Positions 41,671 to 51,919 of a stretch of DNA of 64,000 bases are shown in pieces (the stretch's first letter is position 1; each line of letters starts with the position of its first letter). The notes beneath the pieces are model-generated. The model did no database searches, was not told where the DNA came from, and worked only from the letters and a program-made list of their open reading frames with translations. The position numbers and the translations under genes were made by a program. The DNA comes from Treponema saccharophilum DSM 2985 (lineage in GTDB: Bacteria > Spirochaetota > Spirochaetia > Treponematales > Treponemataceae). The stretch lies in the NCBI RefSeq assembly GCF_000255555.1, contig NZ_AGRW01000044.1, positions 50,792 to 114,791 on the forward strand, in the 5' to 3' direction.

Positions 41671-43788
41671 ATGAAGAAAAGTGAAAAAGTTGATGAAATG
41701 AAAGTAAAAAAGCCGATAGGCGTAACTTTGGCCGCAATATTCGGCATCGTCGTCCTCGTCTCGCTCGGCGTCGAGACGTTCATATCAAGCTACTTGATGG
41801 GGCAGGACGTCCAGATAACGGCGGAGAACAACAACCTGTCGCTGAACACGCGCGCGGCGGGAACGGTGGAGGACAAATTCCAGACGATACGCTCGAACGT
41901 CTTCCAGCTCCTCGATTTGCTCGGCGTTGTCGGCGGAACGAGGACTGCTGCAATTGCGCGGCAGACGGAGACGTTCTTCTTCGAGCGCAACACCGACATC
42001 GCGTGCGTCTACGTTCTTTCTCCGGAAAGCGCAAATTCCGTGAGCGCGGGCGACCAGAGAATCCTGAACAACCAGTTTTTCATATCCAACGAGCTTGATT
42101 CGGCGGTCGTCGATAAGTTCGTCTCCCTCAACGCCTCCGTCCTTGCGCGCTCGTGCGGCGGCGAGACAATCGCCGTGAACGCGTCCCCCGTGTTCGGGAT
42201 TCCCGCGATGTCCCTTTTCTTTCCGTGGAAGGAGAACGGCCGCGACCAGTCGTGCGTCGTCATTTTCTCCATAGAAAGCCTTTCCGATATACTCGGGACG
42301 AAATCCGAGAACACGACGTTCCTCATAAACGATTCCGACGAGCTTCTGAGCCATCCTGAAAGCGAGCGCATCATTGCCGGGGAAAGCTTCAGGAACTACG
42401 AGCTTGTCAGGATGATGCGGCAGAACAACGAGAACAACGACGATTCCCGTCAGGTGCTTTTCGAGATTGGCGGCGACGGGAAGCCTTCCGAGCATTGGTT
42501 CGGCGCGTACGAGAAAATTTCGATTGCCGATATCGTCGTCCTCACCGTCGTCTCGCGCGACGTCATAATGGGCGCGGTCAACAAGACGTTCCGCAACAAT
42601 ATATTCCTCATGGGCGTCGTCTTTTTCCTCACGCTTATAATCGCACTGACGTACTCGAAATTCGGGATTGCGAACCCGCTGAAGAAGCTTTCCATCGCGA
42701 CAAGCGACATCCAGAAGGGCGAATTCGATTCCAAGTCAATCGACTGGCTGAACACGAGGCGGAAGGATGAGATTGGCGTCCTGAACCGCGGTATGGTTGA
42801 CGAGCGCCAGTTCCTGAACACGTTCGCGAAATTCACGAACAAGGGCGTCGCGAAGGCAATCGCCCGCAAGGAAATAGACTTCGAGCCGCACCTCAAGGAC
42901 ATCACGATTTTCTTCTCCGACATCCGCGGCTTCACGGCAATTTCCGACGGTTTCAAAAACAGGTTCGGGAACGATTCCCCGCGCGAGATAATCGGGTTCC
43001 TGAACGATTACATGAGCCGCATGGTCGAGTGCATCACGCTGAGCCACGGCAACGTCGACAAATTCGAGGGCGACGCTATCATGGCTGTATGGGGAATCCT
43101 CCGCGACGACAGCCTTGCGTTCGAGGAGCTGCCCGACGGTTCCCCCGAGAAAGAGAATCTCCGCCGCATCCACGAGGAGCACGCGCGCGAGGACGCGTAC
43201 AACGCCATCCGCGGGACGATTGCGATGAGGTATTCGCTCATGAAATACAACAAGGATGCCGTCGCGTTCACGAAGGCGCATGAGAACGAGCCGCTCGCGA
43301 AATACAAGCCGCACATACGAATCGGCTGCGGTCTGAATTCCGGGCGCGCCACAGCCGGCATCATGGGAAGCGAGGACAAGATGGAGTACACCGCAATCGG
43401 CGACGCCGTCAACTTCGCGTCGAGGACGGAAAGCTCGAACAAGCCGTGCGGAACGGACATTCTGATAACGGAAGACACATACGCGCTTCTCCGCGAGCAG
43501 ATTGAGTCCGGCGAAATCGTCGTCGAGAGAATCCCCGTTGAATTCGAGGTGAAGGGAAAGGGCGCGCAGCATTTTTACGGGGTGGTGAACCTGCCGCAGT
43601 TCGACATCGAGGAATTTTTCCGCCAGGCGAACCCGGATTTCGTCGCCGACGAGGAGTGCATGAGGGCTGTCGGCAAAAACGGGCCGAAAACGCTGAACGA
43701 GGTTCGGACTCTGCTCGGCATTCCGATTCCGGATTTTGAGAAGGTGAATTTGAATGAAGAAGAGAACAAAATCCAGGTCAAGCAGTAG
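41671..43788 (+). CDS. Membrane-bound class III adenylate cyclase
   Basis: A 705-residue receptor-type cyclase. It has TM1 (about 15-35), a periplasmic sensor of about 260 residues (about 40-300), TM2 (about 308-330), HAMP (about 331-385) and a class III catalytic domain (about 405-620). Both metal-binding Asp residues (D417 in FFSDIRGFT, D468 in DKFEGDAIM), the purine-selecting Lys (K464) and the transition-state Asn/Arg in YTAIGDAVNFASR are present, so cAMP synthesis is likely. A ~40-residue insertion (about 480-530) lies within the catalytic domain. No Shine-Dalgarno sequence is visible and an alternative ATG lies at 41698. The end overlaps the FecR-like gene by 35 bases. Confidence 0.9.
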   Translation: MKKSEKVDEMKVKKPIGVTLAAIFGIVVLVSLGVETFISSYLMGQDVQITAENNNLSLNTRAAGTVEDKFQTIRSNVFQLLDLLGVVGGTRTAAIARQTETFFFERNTDIACVYVLSPESANSVSAGDQRILNNQFFISNELDSAVVDKFVSLNASVLARSCGGETIAVNASPVFGIPAMSLFFPWKENGRDQSCVVIFSIESLSDILGTKSENTTFLINDSDELLSHPESERIIAGESFRNYELVRMMRQNNENNDDSRQVLFEIGGDGKPSEHWFGAYEKISIADIVVLTVVSRDVIMGAVNKTFRNNIFLMGVVFFLTLIIALTYSKFGIANPLKKLSIATSDIQKGEFDSKSIDWLNTRRKDEIGVLNRGMVDERQFLNTFAKFTNKGVAKAIARKEIDFEPHLKDITIFFSDIRGFTAISDGFKNRFGNDSPREIIGFLNDYMSRMVECITLSHGNVDKFEGDAIMAVWGILRDDSLAFEELPDGSPEKENLRRIHEEHAREDAYNAIRGTIAMRYSLMKYNKDAVAFTKAHENEPLAKYKPHIRIGCGLNSGRATAGIMGSEDKMEYTAIGDAVNFASRTESSNKPCGTDILITEDTYALLREQIESGEIVVERIPVEFEVKGKGAQHFYGVVNLPQFDIEEFFRQANPDFVADEECMRAVGKNGPKTLNEVRTLLGIPIPDFEKVNLNEEENKIQVKQ

Positions 43789-46678
43789 CCTCTCGCAGTA
43801 TAGGAGCGTCTCGTCGGCGTTCCTTATTGCCGTTCTTGTCTGCCTCGCGGGCGCGTCGTCGAGTTTTATGCTGTTCACGCGCAGCTTTTTTGAGACTCTT
43901 TCGAAGCACGAGGCTCCGATTGCGACGATATCGTTCAAATACAAGACGGCGCAGCGGAAATTCATCGACGTTGCCGTTTGGGACAGGCTCAAGCAGAAAT
44001 CCGACCTTTACAACGGCGACACCATCCACACGTCGAATTTGTCGCAGGCGACGATAACGTTCATCGACGGAAACGAGATGGTTCTTGCCGACAACACGAT
44101 GGCGCAGATATTCCTCCTTCCCGAAAGCTTCTCCGCGTCAGTCCTGAGCGGTTCCGCATACGTCGAGACTGCCGAGTCTGCCGGGTTCGTCCTTGAGTCG
44201 TCCGGAAAAAAAGTCGCGCTCGAGACGAACAGCGCCGTGAACATCGAGAAAGGCGCCGGCGGCGACATGATGCAGGTGTATTCGGGCGGCGCGTCGATTT
44301 CCGATGAAAGCGGGACGTTCATGAGCGTGGGCGAAGGCTCTGTCGTCTCCGTCGGCGGCTCCGCGCCCGATGCATCCGCACCCAGGCTCAGCGTGGAGAA
44401 TCCGCGCCCGAACCAGAATTATCTTTACCATTCCGAGGGCGCGACAATCATTCCGTTCAAGGCGAAATTCTCGAATGTCGAGGCGATGACGAAATTCGTC
44501 CTTGAAATATCGTGCGACAAGAATTTTTCGACGGTCGTCGAGCGGAAGGAATTCCTCGCGCTTGAAATCGACAGCCTTTCCGTCTCGCTCGGCGGCGGCA
44601 TCTATTATTGGCGGATTTCCCCGGCTGATGAGGGCGGCTCATACAGCTCCGTCACGGTCTCTGGAAAAATCCGCGTCATACAGTCTATTCCGCCCGTGCT
44701 TCTCGCGCCGGCGGACGGGTATACGTTCAATTACAGGAAACGCCTTCCCGCGGTCAGGATGATATGGTCGGAATCGGCGGCGGCTTCGTCGTACAGGCTC
44801 ACGGTGTCGAAATCCGCCGACTTCTCATCCCCCGTCGTCGAGATGCGCTCCTCGACTCCGTCGTGCATCATCTCGACGCTTTCCGAGGGAACGTATTACT
44901 GGAAGGCGGAGCCGTTCTATTCCGTCAACAAAATCGGCTTCTCCTCGTCGTCTGAGACGGGCGTTTTCAGAATCGAGCAGAAAGGCGCGCTTCCTGCCCC
45001 ATCTCTCTACATCCCGACGGACGGCTCGATTATCGATTCCGGAACGGACGCGAAAAGCACGCTTTTTTCGTGGAGATTCGAGAACGAGGCGGTGAAATAC
45101 AAAATCGAATTCTTCAAGGGCGATTCCTCCGTCGCGGAGCGCACCGAATACGCGACGGACAACTTCATTTCGGTGAACGGTTCCGAATTCGCGCAGGGAA
45201 AATGGTCGTGGCGCGTCTGCCAGGTCGACAACGAGAACAACGAGTCGGCGCCGTCGCAGAAATCAGCCTTCTACTCGATGGCAGGGAAGCCGGAGCTTAA
45301 GGTGATTGAGCCGGCCGACAAATACAGCGTTTCCGAATCCCTCGTGCGCGATATGGTTTTCACGTGGAAGAAAGTCGTCCCGAACGGCGTCTCGACGGAG
45401 ATGGAGATTGCTGCCGATTCCGGGTTCAGCAACATCGTGAAGGTCGTTCCTGCCGACGGATATTCTGCGGTGGGCATATCGCTCGACACGGGCGCGTATT
45501 TCTGGCGCATCCGCGCGCATTCTCCGGACGGGGACTTCGAACTTTCGACTCCCCCGCGGCAATTCTCCGTGATAGGAAATCTCGACGCGTCGACGCTCAT
45601 CGACCCTGTCGGACGGGCGGTCGCGCGCGATACGCAGCCGTATTCGTTCAAATGGGACGAGGTTGACGGCGCGGACTACTACAAATTCTCGCTCAGGCGC
45701 ATCGGCGACGGAAAAATCCTCTACGAGGACACGGTGTTCGACACGTCGCTCGACATCGATATGTATTTCGGGGAGCATTTCATCGACAAGGAATCGTACC
45801 ATTGGGAAGTTCAGGCAAAGGCGAATGCTGTTCCCGGCGTCGTCAGCCGCCGCAGCGGAAAACTTGCCGAGGCGAATTTCCAGCTCGTCAAGCTCAAGCC
45901 GGTCGAAATCACGTCCCCGCGTCAGAACAGCGTCATCAACGGCGTCGACGCGACGCTAAAAAAGGTGCAGATATCGTGGACGGCCGTCGATGAGGTCGCC
46001 GAGTCGCAGATTGTCGTCTCCCGCGTGGAGGCGGACAGAAGCCGCCGCGTCGTTTACAAGAATCCGACGGACAAGGAGCGCGCAGCAGGAAAACTCAGGA
46101 CGCTCAAGAGCATCCTGATGGAGAATCCCGACATAAAGCGGGGCGGAAACTACGAGGTAATCGTCTACGCGAAGACGGTGGACGGAATAGACATCTCGAA
46201 CACGGACGACAAGAGAATCGGGCGTTTCCGGATTCTTCCCGTCGAGCCGCTTCCCGCCGCGGAGAACCTGGGCGTACATCCGAATGTGTTCGGGCTTGAA
46301 TACCTCAAGAACCGCAATAACCCGAGAAAAATACGCCTCGACTGGAATGCCGTTGAAAATGCCACCGATTATGTTATCCTCGTAAAGGATGCTCGCGGCA
46401 GGCTTGTCCTCAAAACGGAGGTCGAGGGAAAGAATTCATACGAAATAAACTGGCTCAATCTCGTCCGTGCGCATCAGGGCTCGTTCTCGATGAGCGAGCT
46501 TTATAACGGGACGTTCTCCTGGTCGGTCGAGGCAGTCCGCCGCGTCGATTTGGACGGAGACGGGGAGAACGAGACAGTCCTTCAGCCCGGCAGCGTCGTG
46601 GATTCGTCATTTGTCGTCGAGATACCGGACGTGAATCCTGTCAGCGGAAAAGGAGCGAGGAATCCTTATGGAAATTAG
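43754..46678 (+). CDS. FecR-domain protein with fibronectin-like repeats
   Basis: A 974-residue protein with one N-terminal TM or uncleaved signal (about 18-42), then a FecR domain (about 70-210: SDLYNGDTIHTSNLSQATITF, GNEMVLADNTMAQIF, VLSGSAYVETAESAGF). It continues as a string of at least five fibronectin-type-III-like domains with recurring SAAASSYRLTVSKSADFSSP and YYWRI/YFWRIRAHSPDG patterns. The last domain includes RKIRLDWNAVENATDYVIL. It is probably periplasmic, acting as a scaffold or sensor. Start ATG with AAGGTGAAT lies inside the cyclase gene, and its end overlaps the outer-membrane-protein gene by 11 bases, so the three are translated as a coupled set. Confidence 0.8.
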   Translation: MKKRTKSRSSSSLSQYRSVSSAFLIAVLVCLAGASSSFMLFTRSFFETLSKHEAPIATISFKYKTAQRKFIDVAVWDRLKQKSDLYNGDTIHTSNLSQATITFIDGNEMVLADNTMAQIFLLPESFSASVLSGSAYVETAESAGFVLESSGKKVALETNSAVNIEKGAGGDMMQVYSGGASISDESGTFMSVGEGSVVSVGGSAPDASAPRLSVENPRPNQNYLYHSEGATIIPFKAKFSNVEAMTKFVLEISCDKNFSTVVERKEFLALEIDSLSVSLGGGIYYWRISPADEGGSYSSVTVSGKIRVIQSIPPVLLAPADGYTFNYRKRLPAVRMIWSESAAASSYRLTVSKSADFSSPVVEMRSSTPSCIISTLSEGTYYWKAEPFYSVNKIGFSSSSETGVFRIEQKGALPAPSLYIPTDGSIIDSGTDAKSTLFSWRFENEAVKYKIEFFKGDSSVAERTEYATDNFISVNGSEFAQGKWSWRVCQVDNENNESAPSQKSAFYSMAGKPELKVIEPADKYSVSESLVRDMVFTWKKVVPNGVSTEMEIAADSGFSNIVKVVPADGYSAVGISLDTGAYFWRIRAHSPDGDFELSTPPRQFSVIGNLDASTLIDPVGRAVARDTQPYSFKWDEVDGADYYKFSLRRIGDGKILYEDTVFDTSLDIDMYFGEHFIDKESYHWEVQAKANAVPGVVSRRSGKLAEANFQLVKLKPVEITSPRQNSVINGVDATLKKVQISWTAVDEVAESQIVVSRVEADRSRRVVYKNPTDKERAAGKLRTLKSILMENPDIKRGGNYEVIVYAKTVDGIDISNTDDKRIGRFRILPVEPLPAAENLGVHPNVFGLEYLKNRNNPRKIRLDWNAVENATDYVILVKDARGRLVLKTEVEGKNSYEINWLNLVRAHQGSFSMSELYNGTFSWSVEAVRRVDLDGDGENETVLQPGSVVDSSFVVEIPDVNPVSGKGARNPYGN

Positions 46679-47984
46679 AACCGCATTTTTTTTGGGCGCA
46701 GTTCTTCTCCTTTTCTCCAATCCTTTCGCCTTCGGGCAGAATCAGCCCGATTTCGCGCTTCCGTCGGAGGAGACGTCGTCCGACGGAGAGAGCGGCGACG
46801 AATTTGAGATAGAGGACGATTTAACAGTCGAAAGCTCATGGCAGGAGCTGGTTTGGGACGAGCTGGATTCCGACAGCATCCTCCGCTACGATATCGTCAT
46901 AGAAGGGTTCGACGAGAAAAATTCGGAATGGACGGCGGTGCGGACAATCAACACGGACGGCAACGAGACTCGCCTGATGATTGAGCCGAAGCTTTCCGCC
47001 GGAAAGTACCGGTACAAGGTCGTTTCTTACAATCTGATTGGCTTTCCGTCCGCCGAGTCGGGGTGGAACGAATTCGACATCTACAAATCGTTCAAGCCGC
47101 AAATCCGTTCCGTCTCCACCGCGGTGAACAGAAGCTCCACGATATACCTTGAGGAGTACAACGACGGAATCCTGAACGTCAACGGGCGGAATTTGTTCGG
47201 CACGAAGGACGCGAACCCGTTCAACTACACGAGCTATTTTCTCGTCGGCACCACGGGAAAGAACAGGCTCGTCATCGTGCCGGAGCTTCTCGAGAACAGC
47301 AGCGACAACAGGAAGATAAAAGTCCACTTCGACATGGACAAAATCGACGTGGGGACGTTCAATTTCGTGGCGACAGACGCGAGCGGGCGGTCGAGCGTCC
47401 TCAACGACGACAACAGGATTTCCGTGAAGTTCAAGAAGCCGGTCGATATCGACGTTTCGGGCGGATATGCTGTCCCGATGAATTTGTTCGACGATACGCT
47501 TCCGTTTTATCTCGACACGAAAATATGGCCTGAAAGCCTCCGCGCGAAAGTTTCGCTTCTTCCATTCAAGCGCAGATGGGGGTATATTGGTGTTGGTGCT
47601 TCCGCGTTCTACATGCGCATACGGACTGAATTCGACAATTATGAGATTGACGGGAACATGTACGCCGCGCATCTGAATTTCACTTTTCAGAAGCCGATTT
47701 TCCGCAAGGTGGGCGAGTACATGCGCAAGCATTTCATGACCGTCGAAGCGCGTGGAGGCATCGGCATGACTTCTTTCGCGAACGTGCTGTTCCATTTCCC
47801 GCACGGAATCGATTCGGAGCCGCTCAACAGCTCGAATCTCAGTTTCGATGTCGGCGCGGGCGTGCAGGTGTATTTGATGGGGCGGCTTTTCCTTGAGCTG
47901 GACGCGGATTTCGTCGTCGCCCTTGTTCCTGATATGAGCCTCGGGATGCTCGTCCCGAGCGTGTCTGTCGGATGGCAGTTCTGA
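46668..47984 (+). CDS. Outer-membrane beta-barrel-like protein
   Basis: A 438-residue protein with a signal peptide (IRTAFFLGAVLLLFSNPFAFG). The N-terminal half includes a fibronectin-like domain (VESSWQELVWDELDSDSILRYDIVI), which matches the repeats of the preceding protein. From about residue 265 (DIDVSGGYAVPMNLFDDTLPF) the sequence becomes alternating and aromatic, with short turns, and ends VSVGWQF. The terminal Phe after alternating residues is typical of outer-membrane barrels. AAAAGGAGCGAGG precedes ATG. Probably an outer-membrane anchor working with the FecR-like protein; function unknown. Confidence 0.7.
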   Translation: MEIRTAFFLGAVLLLFSNPFAFGQNQPDFALPSEETSSDGESGDEFEIEDDLTVESSWQELVWDELDSDSILRYDIVIEGFDEKNSEWTAVRTINTDGNETRLMIEPKLSAGKYRYKVVSYNLIGFPSAESGWNEFDIYKSFKPQIRSVSTAVNRSSTIYLEEYNDGILNVNGRNLFGTKDANPFNYTSYFLVGTTGKNRLVIVPELLENSSDNRKIKVHFDMDKIDVGTFNFVATDASGRSSVLNDDNRISVKFKKPVDIDVSGGYAVPMNLFDDTLPFYLDTKIWPESLRAKVSLLPFKRRWGYIGVGASAFYMRIRTEFDNYEIDGNMYAAHLNFTFQKPIFRKVGEYMRKHFMTVEARGGIGMTSFANVLFHFPHGIDSEPLNSSNLSFDVGAGVQVYLMGRLFLELDADFVVALVPDMSLGMLVPSVSVGWQF

Positions 47985-48005
47985 TTTTTTTTCGGGAGGG
48001 AATGT

Positions 48006-49964
48006 ATGGTTCGGAATGCTCTCGTCGTTTTTGTTCCGTTGCTGGCGCTTGTTTTTCAGTCGTGCGGATTTCGGGAGCCTGTAAAGGAATTCTTCAAGGA
48101 ATACACGGAGACGGCTTCAATCGAGGCCCATGCGATAAATCTCGACGACGTTCCCGTCGACAAGGACGGCTACAAGTGCATTCCGTCGGCGAATATGACG
48201 TCGATTTCATTCTTCATGAGAAACCCGCAGAACTACATCATCAACTTCGATTATAAGATGGATGACGAAAACGTGCAGAGCGTCTCGCAGGGCGACGGGT
48301 ATTTCGTCATGAGACAGGAAAGCGCCGACCTTACCGTCATGGACCTTTCCCTTGCCGTCGATTTTCTCCGCGAAATCGATTGTGGCGGAAACCTTTCCTC
48401 ATCTATTTCCCTGACCGAGTCGAAAACGCTCCGAGTGTTCGACCCGTATTATTTTTCGTTGCGGTGCAATTCTGTCCCGGAGCCAGTCAGGAATCTTACC
48501 GTCCTCCAGAACAATTCGACGAACACATACGTTCTCGCGATGAACATGCCCGACATGAGCGGAATCCACCGCGACATAAAAAAGATAACGATTGACGGCG
48601 AGTCGTTCGACGTCAGCCTTTCTTCTTCTCCGTCTCCGTCCGACACCGGGCTTCCGGAACGGTTCCTCACGGAGTTCGACGATTCGTCATGGGGAAGCGG
48701 TGCGAACGGAATCTCGTTCAGCGGGAGGGACGGCGAGCGCGCGGTGTATTTCCAGACGGACAAGGAATTCCAGACCGATGAATATTTTTTCGATGTCACG
48801 GTCGAGGATGAGGCGGGGCTTTCCGTGTCGTCCAAGGTTTCCGACCATTCCAAGCAGCTTTCCGACGTCGTTTTCGAGGCGGACGACCTTTCCACGCTTG
48901 AGACGGACGATTACGGATACGCGCACATACTTGTCGACGCGCCGACGGAGACGGTTGACGGCTCGCCTGTTTCCGATGTCACCGTCTATTGGCGGCTGTA
49001 CGATGCGGGCGGGAACCTGAAAACGCAGGGAAGCGGAATCGGGAAGGCTGATATCAGTGTCGCGACGGGAAAATGGAGAATCGAGACATGGGCGCACAAA
49101 GTCGGCTACATCGATTCGGCGACGGTTTTCAGCGATGTGTCGGCTTCCGGATATCTGTTCGTCAAGCCGTCGTTCGAGGGTATTTCAGACGGAAGCAGGA
49201 TGTATCCGTACACGACGTTCGAGGATGCCGTGAATGCTGTCGTCTCCGCGAACCTCGATTACCTGCGCGTCGAAATCCTTGAGGATGTCGAGCTTGCCGA
49301 GGAATTCCGCGTGGAGCCGTTCAATGCGGAGATACGTGCGCACGGAGCATTGACGCTTTCCGGAACAATCCGCATTTCCGGCGGACATTATCTCGTCGTG
49401 AATTCCGACATACTGCTCGGCGAGATACAGATGGAGGAAGGCGCGCTCATAAAGACGCGCGGCGTCGGTGCGTCTGGGGATGTTGTCGCGAACGTCGTTT
49501 ACAATGGCGACCTCGTCGAGGATTCCGTTCTTATGGAAGGAGTCGATTCGGATGTGACGCAGGAGCTTGCCGACCGGTTCCTCCTCAAAAACAGGGGATA
49601 CTACATCAAATCGCTCGATGTGGGCGGCGTGCTCAAGGGCGTCGTCGGCGTGAGCGGCGTCAAGGTCAAGGTCGATACGGCGGAAGGCGCGTACACGGTC
49701 TCCGTTACGGGGCTTGACGCGGCGGAGGCAGGAAGCACGCTTTCAGTTTCGTCAATTGCGGATTTTGAGGGCAATGATGTCGATGTGTCGCGCGTCACGA
49801 AGATGAAGGTCTACGCCGACGGAATTCTCGTCAAGGAATCGAACGGAAGCAGCATCGTTCTCGACTTGGAATACACAGGCGCGTACAAATACACGCTCGA
49901 GGTCATATTCTCCGACAGGAATATTGAAGTGTCGGCGCAGTTCCCGTTCGAGATTCATGAGTGA
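48006..49964 (+). CDS. Large lipoprotein with beta-helix-like segment
   Basis: A 652-residue lipoprotein (lipobox VFQSC, Cys about 20), starting at ATG with GGGAGGGAATGT. The first 380 residues are beta-rich and unassigned (TSISFFMRNPQNYIINFDYK; DVTVEDEAGLSVSSK). At about 398-490 SFEGISDGSRMYPYTTFEDAV begins a region that resembles the 'DUF1565/right-handed helix' start found in many treponemal surface lipoproteins, followed by short repeated strands (EILEDVELAEEFRVEP). The next gene has a similar segment. Surface or periplasmic location is inferred from the lipobox. Confidence 0.65.
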   Translation: MVRNALVVFVPLLALVFQSCGFREPVKEFFKEYTETASIEAHAINLDDVPVDKDGYKCIPSANMTSISFFMRNPQNYIINFDYKMDDENVQSVSQGDGYFVMRQESADLTVMDLSLAVDFLREIDCGGNLSSSISLTESKTLRVFDPYYFSLRCNSVPEPVRNLTVLQNNSTNTYVLAMNMPDMSGIHRDIKKITIDGESFDVSLSSSPSPSDTGLPERFLTEFDDSSWGSGANGISFSGRDGERAVYFQTDKEFQTDEYFFDVTVEDEAGLSVSSKVSDHSKQLSDVVFEADDLSTLETDDYGYAHILVDAPTETVDGSPVSDVTVYWRLYDAGGNLKTQGSGIGKADISVATGKWRIETWAHKVGYIDSATVFSDVSASGYLFVKPSFEGISDGSRMYPYTTFEDAVNAVVSANLDYLRVEILEDVELAEEFRVEPFNAEIRAHGALTLSGTIRISGGHYLVVNSDILLGEIQMEEGALIKTRGVGASGDVVANVVYNGDLVEDSVLMEGVDSDVTQELADRFLLKNRGYYIKSLDVGGVLKGVVGVSGVKVKVDTAEGAYTVSVTGLDAAEAGSTLSVSSIADFEGNDVDVSRVTKMKVYADGILVKESNGSSIVLDLEYTGAYKYTLEVIFSDRNIEVSAQFPFEIHE

Positions 49965-49976
49965 CAGGAGGAGATT

Positions 49977-51794
49977 ATGGGAAAACAGTTCGTGTTCGGT
50001 TCAGTGTTGTCTAGGATTCTTCTTGTCGTTGCGGTGATTTTTCTTTCGGCATCGTGCTCCGACATCGGGGAAAGCGCCGGCGCCTCCCGCGTTGAGGTGT
50101 TCGTCTCGTCGCAGACGGCGCGCTCCGCCTTTCCCGTCCTTGACGGAATCGACGTGTCGTATGAGGTCACGGCGACGAACGGCACCCGCACGGAAATATC
50201 GACCGAGCCGACGGAAAACGGCGCGTACCAGCTCGGGATTGAGAGCGGCGAATGGAGCATCGATATAATCGGAAAAAGGCAGGACAGCGGCGAAGCGATT
50301 CTTCACGGGAGCGACACGATTTCCGTTCCCGCGACAGGATACTACAGCAAGACGATTCCCGTCGTGTTCTTCCAGTCCGGCACGGGAAGCGGAAGCGTGA
50401 GCCTCACGGTCGATGCCTCCGCGGTTTCGGCTTATTCAATGGGAAAACTCGTAATCGACGGCATTGGCGAACAACAAGAGCTTGTTCCCTCTGGCGGAGT
50501 GTATTCGCTGCTGCTTGATTCCGTTAGCTCCGGCGATTATCCCGTTACGATGAAGTTTTTTTCCGTTTCGGGCGAATTCCTCTTCATAATTCCGGAGCGG
50601 ATAAGCGTACGGCAGAACATGATGACCGAAAAATGGTTCAAAAACGGAGGCGAGCCGTACATCAGCACCACGTCATTCGTCCTGAGCGACTCCGTGATAA
50701 AGGAAATCATCAGCACGCAGTTCTTTGTGAAAGGAAATGGCGGCTCTCTTTCTGCGTCGGCGTCGGATTCGGGGAGCGGAAACTGGAAGGAGCCTTTTGA
50801 GTCGCTGGATGCGGCGGTAAAACGCGCGGAGATTCTTGGCGCGGAAAACTACACGGTTTTCATCGACGGAACAGTTTCCGGCGGGGGAACAATATCGTAT
50901 GGCAACGCAAAAATCTGCGCGTATCCCGGAACGTCCGCTTGCGGAATATCGGGCGGAATAACGGTTACGGCTTCAGGCGGCGACGTTTCATTCTCCGGAA
51001 TTTCGATTACGGGCGGCTCTTCCGGCGGAATTTCCGTTCCTGAAACGTCCGGTGCCGAAAAAATATCGCTTTCGTCGGTCTCCGTAAAAGACAACGAGGG
51101 GTTCGGGATAAACATATCCAACGGCGCGGAGCTGTGCATGTCAGGCGCTGTCACCGTCTCCGGAAACTGGTATTCTGACGGAAGCAAAAGAATCGAAAAG
51201 AACGTTGTCCTTCCCGCGGGCGGAACGATAAAAATCGCGGGAGAGCTTTCATCGTCATCAGAAAAAATCGGAATCACGCTTGATGAAAGCGACGGGCCTT
51301 CTGCCGAAAGCTCATATGTTTTTACGGACGGATTCTCGGCGAACGCGGGCACGTCCGCAAAACCGTGGTCCGTTTTCAAAAGCGACAACGGAAAATTCAC
51401 CGTCGTCTGGAACGACGATTCGTCCGAGGGCGCGTTCACGAAAAACGGCGGCGGAATCAACGCCCAGTCCGACAAAATCGAGATTTTGCTGACGGATGCT
51501 TCGGGGAACGAGCTTTCTTCATCCGAAATCAACGAGGGCGATACGGTTTCCGCAAAAGCCGAAATCGACGGGGATGAAGTCGAATCCGGCGTCACGTGGT
51601 CCATGAAAATTCTTTTCCACGGTTCCGAGGTGAAATCCGTTTCGGAAAATTCGATATCGTTCGATTCTCTGAAATACGATTCTTCGACCGCTTTCGATTT
51701 TGCCGACGGGAATGTGTTCCAGCTTCTTGTCATCGCGACCTACAACGAAAAAGATTTCTCCGTTACGAAAGAATTCACGGTCACGCAGCCGTAG
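49977..51794 (+). CDS. Lipoprotein with right-handed beta-helix-like segment
   Basis: A 605-residue lipoprotein (lipobox LSASC, Cys about 27), starting at ATG with AGGAGGAGATT, twelve bases after the previous stop. The N-terminal third is a beta domain (SAFPVLDGIDVSYEVTATNG). At about 255-360 GNWKEPFESLDAAVKRAEIL starts a beta-helix-like stretch with strands such as VSFSGISITGGSSGGISVPE. The final part is another Ig-like region. Both lipoproteins share the same start of the helix segment. The role is unknown, and they belong with the cyclase/FecR/outer-membrane unit by position. A weak hairpin lies beyond the stop. Confidence 0.65.
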   Translation: MGKQFVFGSVLSRILLVVAVIFLSASCSDIGESAGASRVEVFVSSQTARSAFPVLDGIDVSYEVTATNGTRTEISTEPTENGAYQLGIESGEWSIDIIGKRQDSGEAILHGSDTISVPATGYYSKTIPVVFFQSGTGSGSVSLTVDASAVSAYSMGKLVIDGIGEQQELVPSGGVYSLLLDSVSSGDYPVTMKFFSVSGEFLFIIPERISVRQNMMTEKWFKNGGEPYISTTSFVLSDSVIKEIISTQFFVKGNGGSLSASASDSGSGNWKEPFESLDAAVKRAEILGAENYTVFIDGTVSGGGTISYGNAKICAYPGTSACGISGGITVTASGGDVSFSGISITGGSSGGISVPETSGAEKISLSSVSVKDNEGFGINISNGAELCMSGAVTVSGNWYSDGSKRIEKNVVLPAGGTIKIAGELSSSSEKIGITLDESDGPSAESSYVFTDGFSANAGTSAKPWSVFKSDNGKFTVVWNDDSSEGAFTKNGGGINAQSDKIEILLTDASGNELSSSEINEGDTVSAKAEIDGDEVESGVTWSMKILFHGSEVKSVSENSISFDSLKYDSSTAFDFADGNVFQLLVIATYNEKDFSVTKEFTVTQP

Positions 51795-51866
51795 CGGAAT
51801 GCCCGGTTTCGGCGCGTCTGTCCGGCATCTTGCCTTTTCCGGATATGATGTTTCCGAACAGTTTTA

Positions 51867-51895
51867 TTGAAAAATCGGCTCTTTGAGGATATTCT
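51867..51895 (+). promoter_or_regulatory. Promoter of V-ATPase subunit B
   Basis: TTGAAA (51867-51872), 17 bp, TATTCT (51890-51895), 24 bases before the ATG. It allows subunit B to be expressed separately from the other ATPase genes. Confidence 0.5.
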
Positions 51896-51919
51896 TGGAA
51901 TGGCGAGGATTATAGAAAT

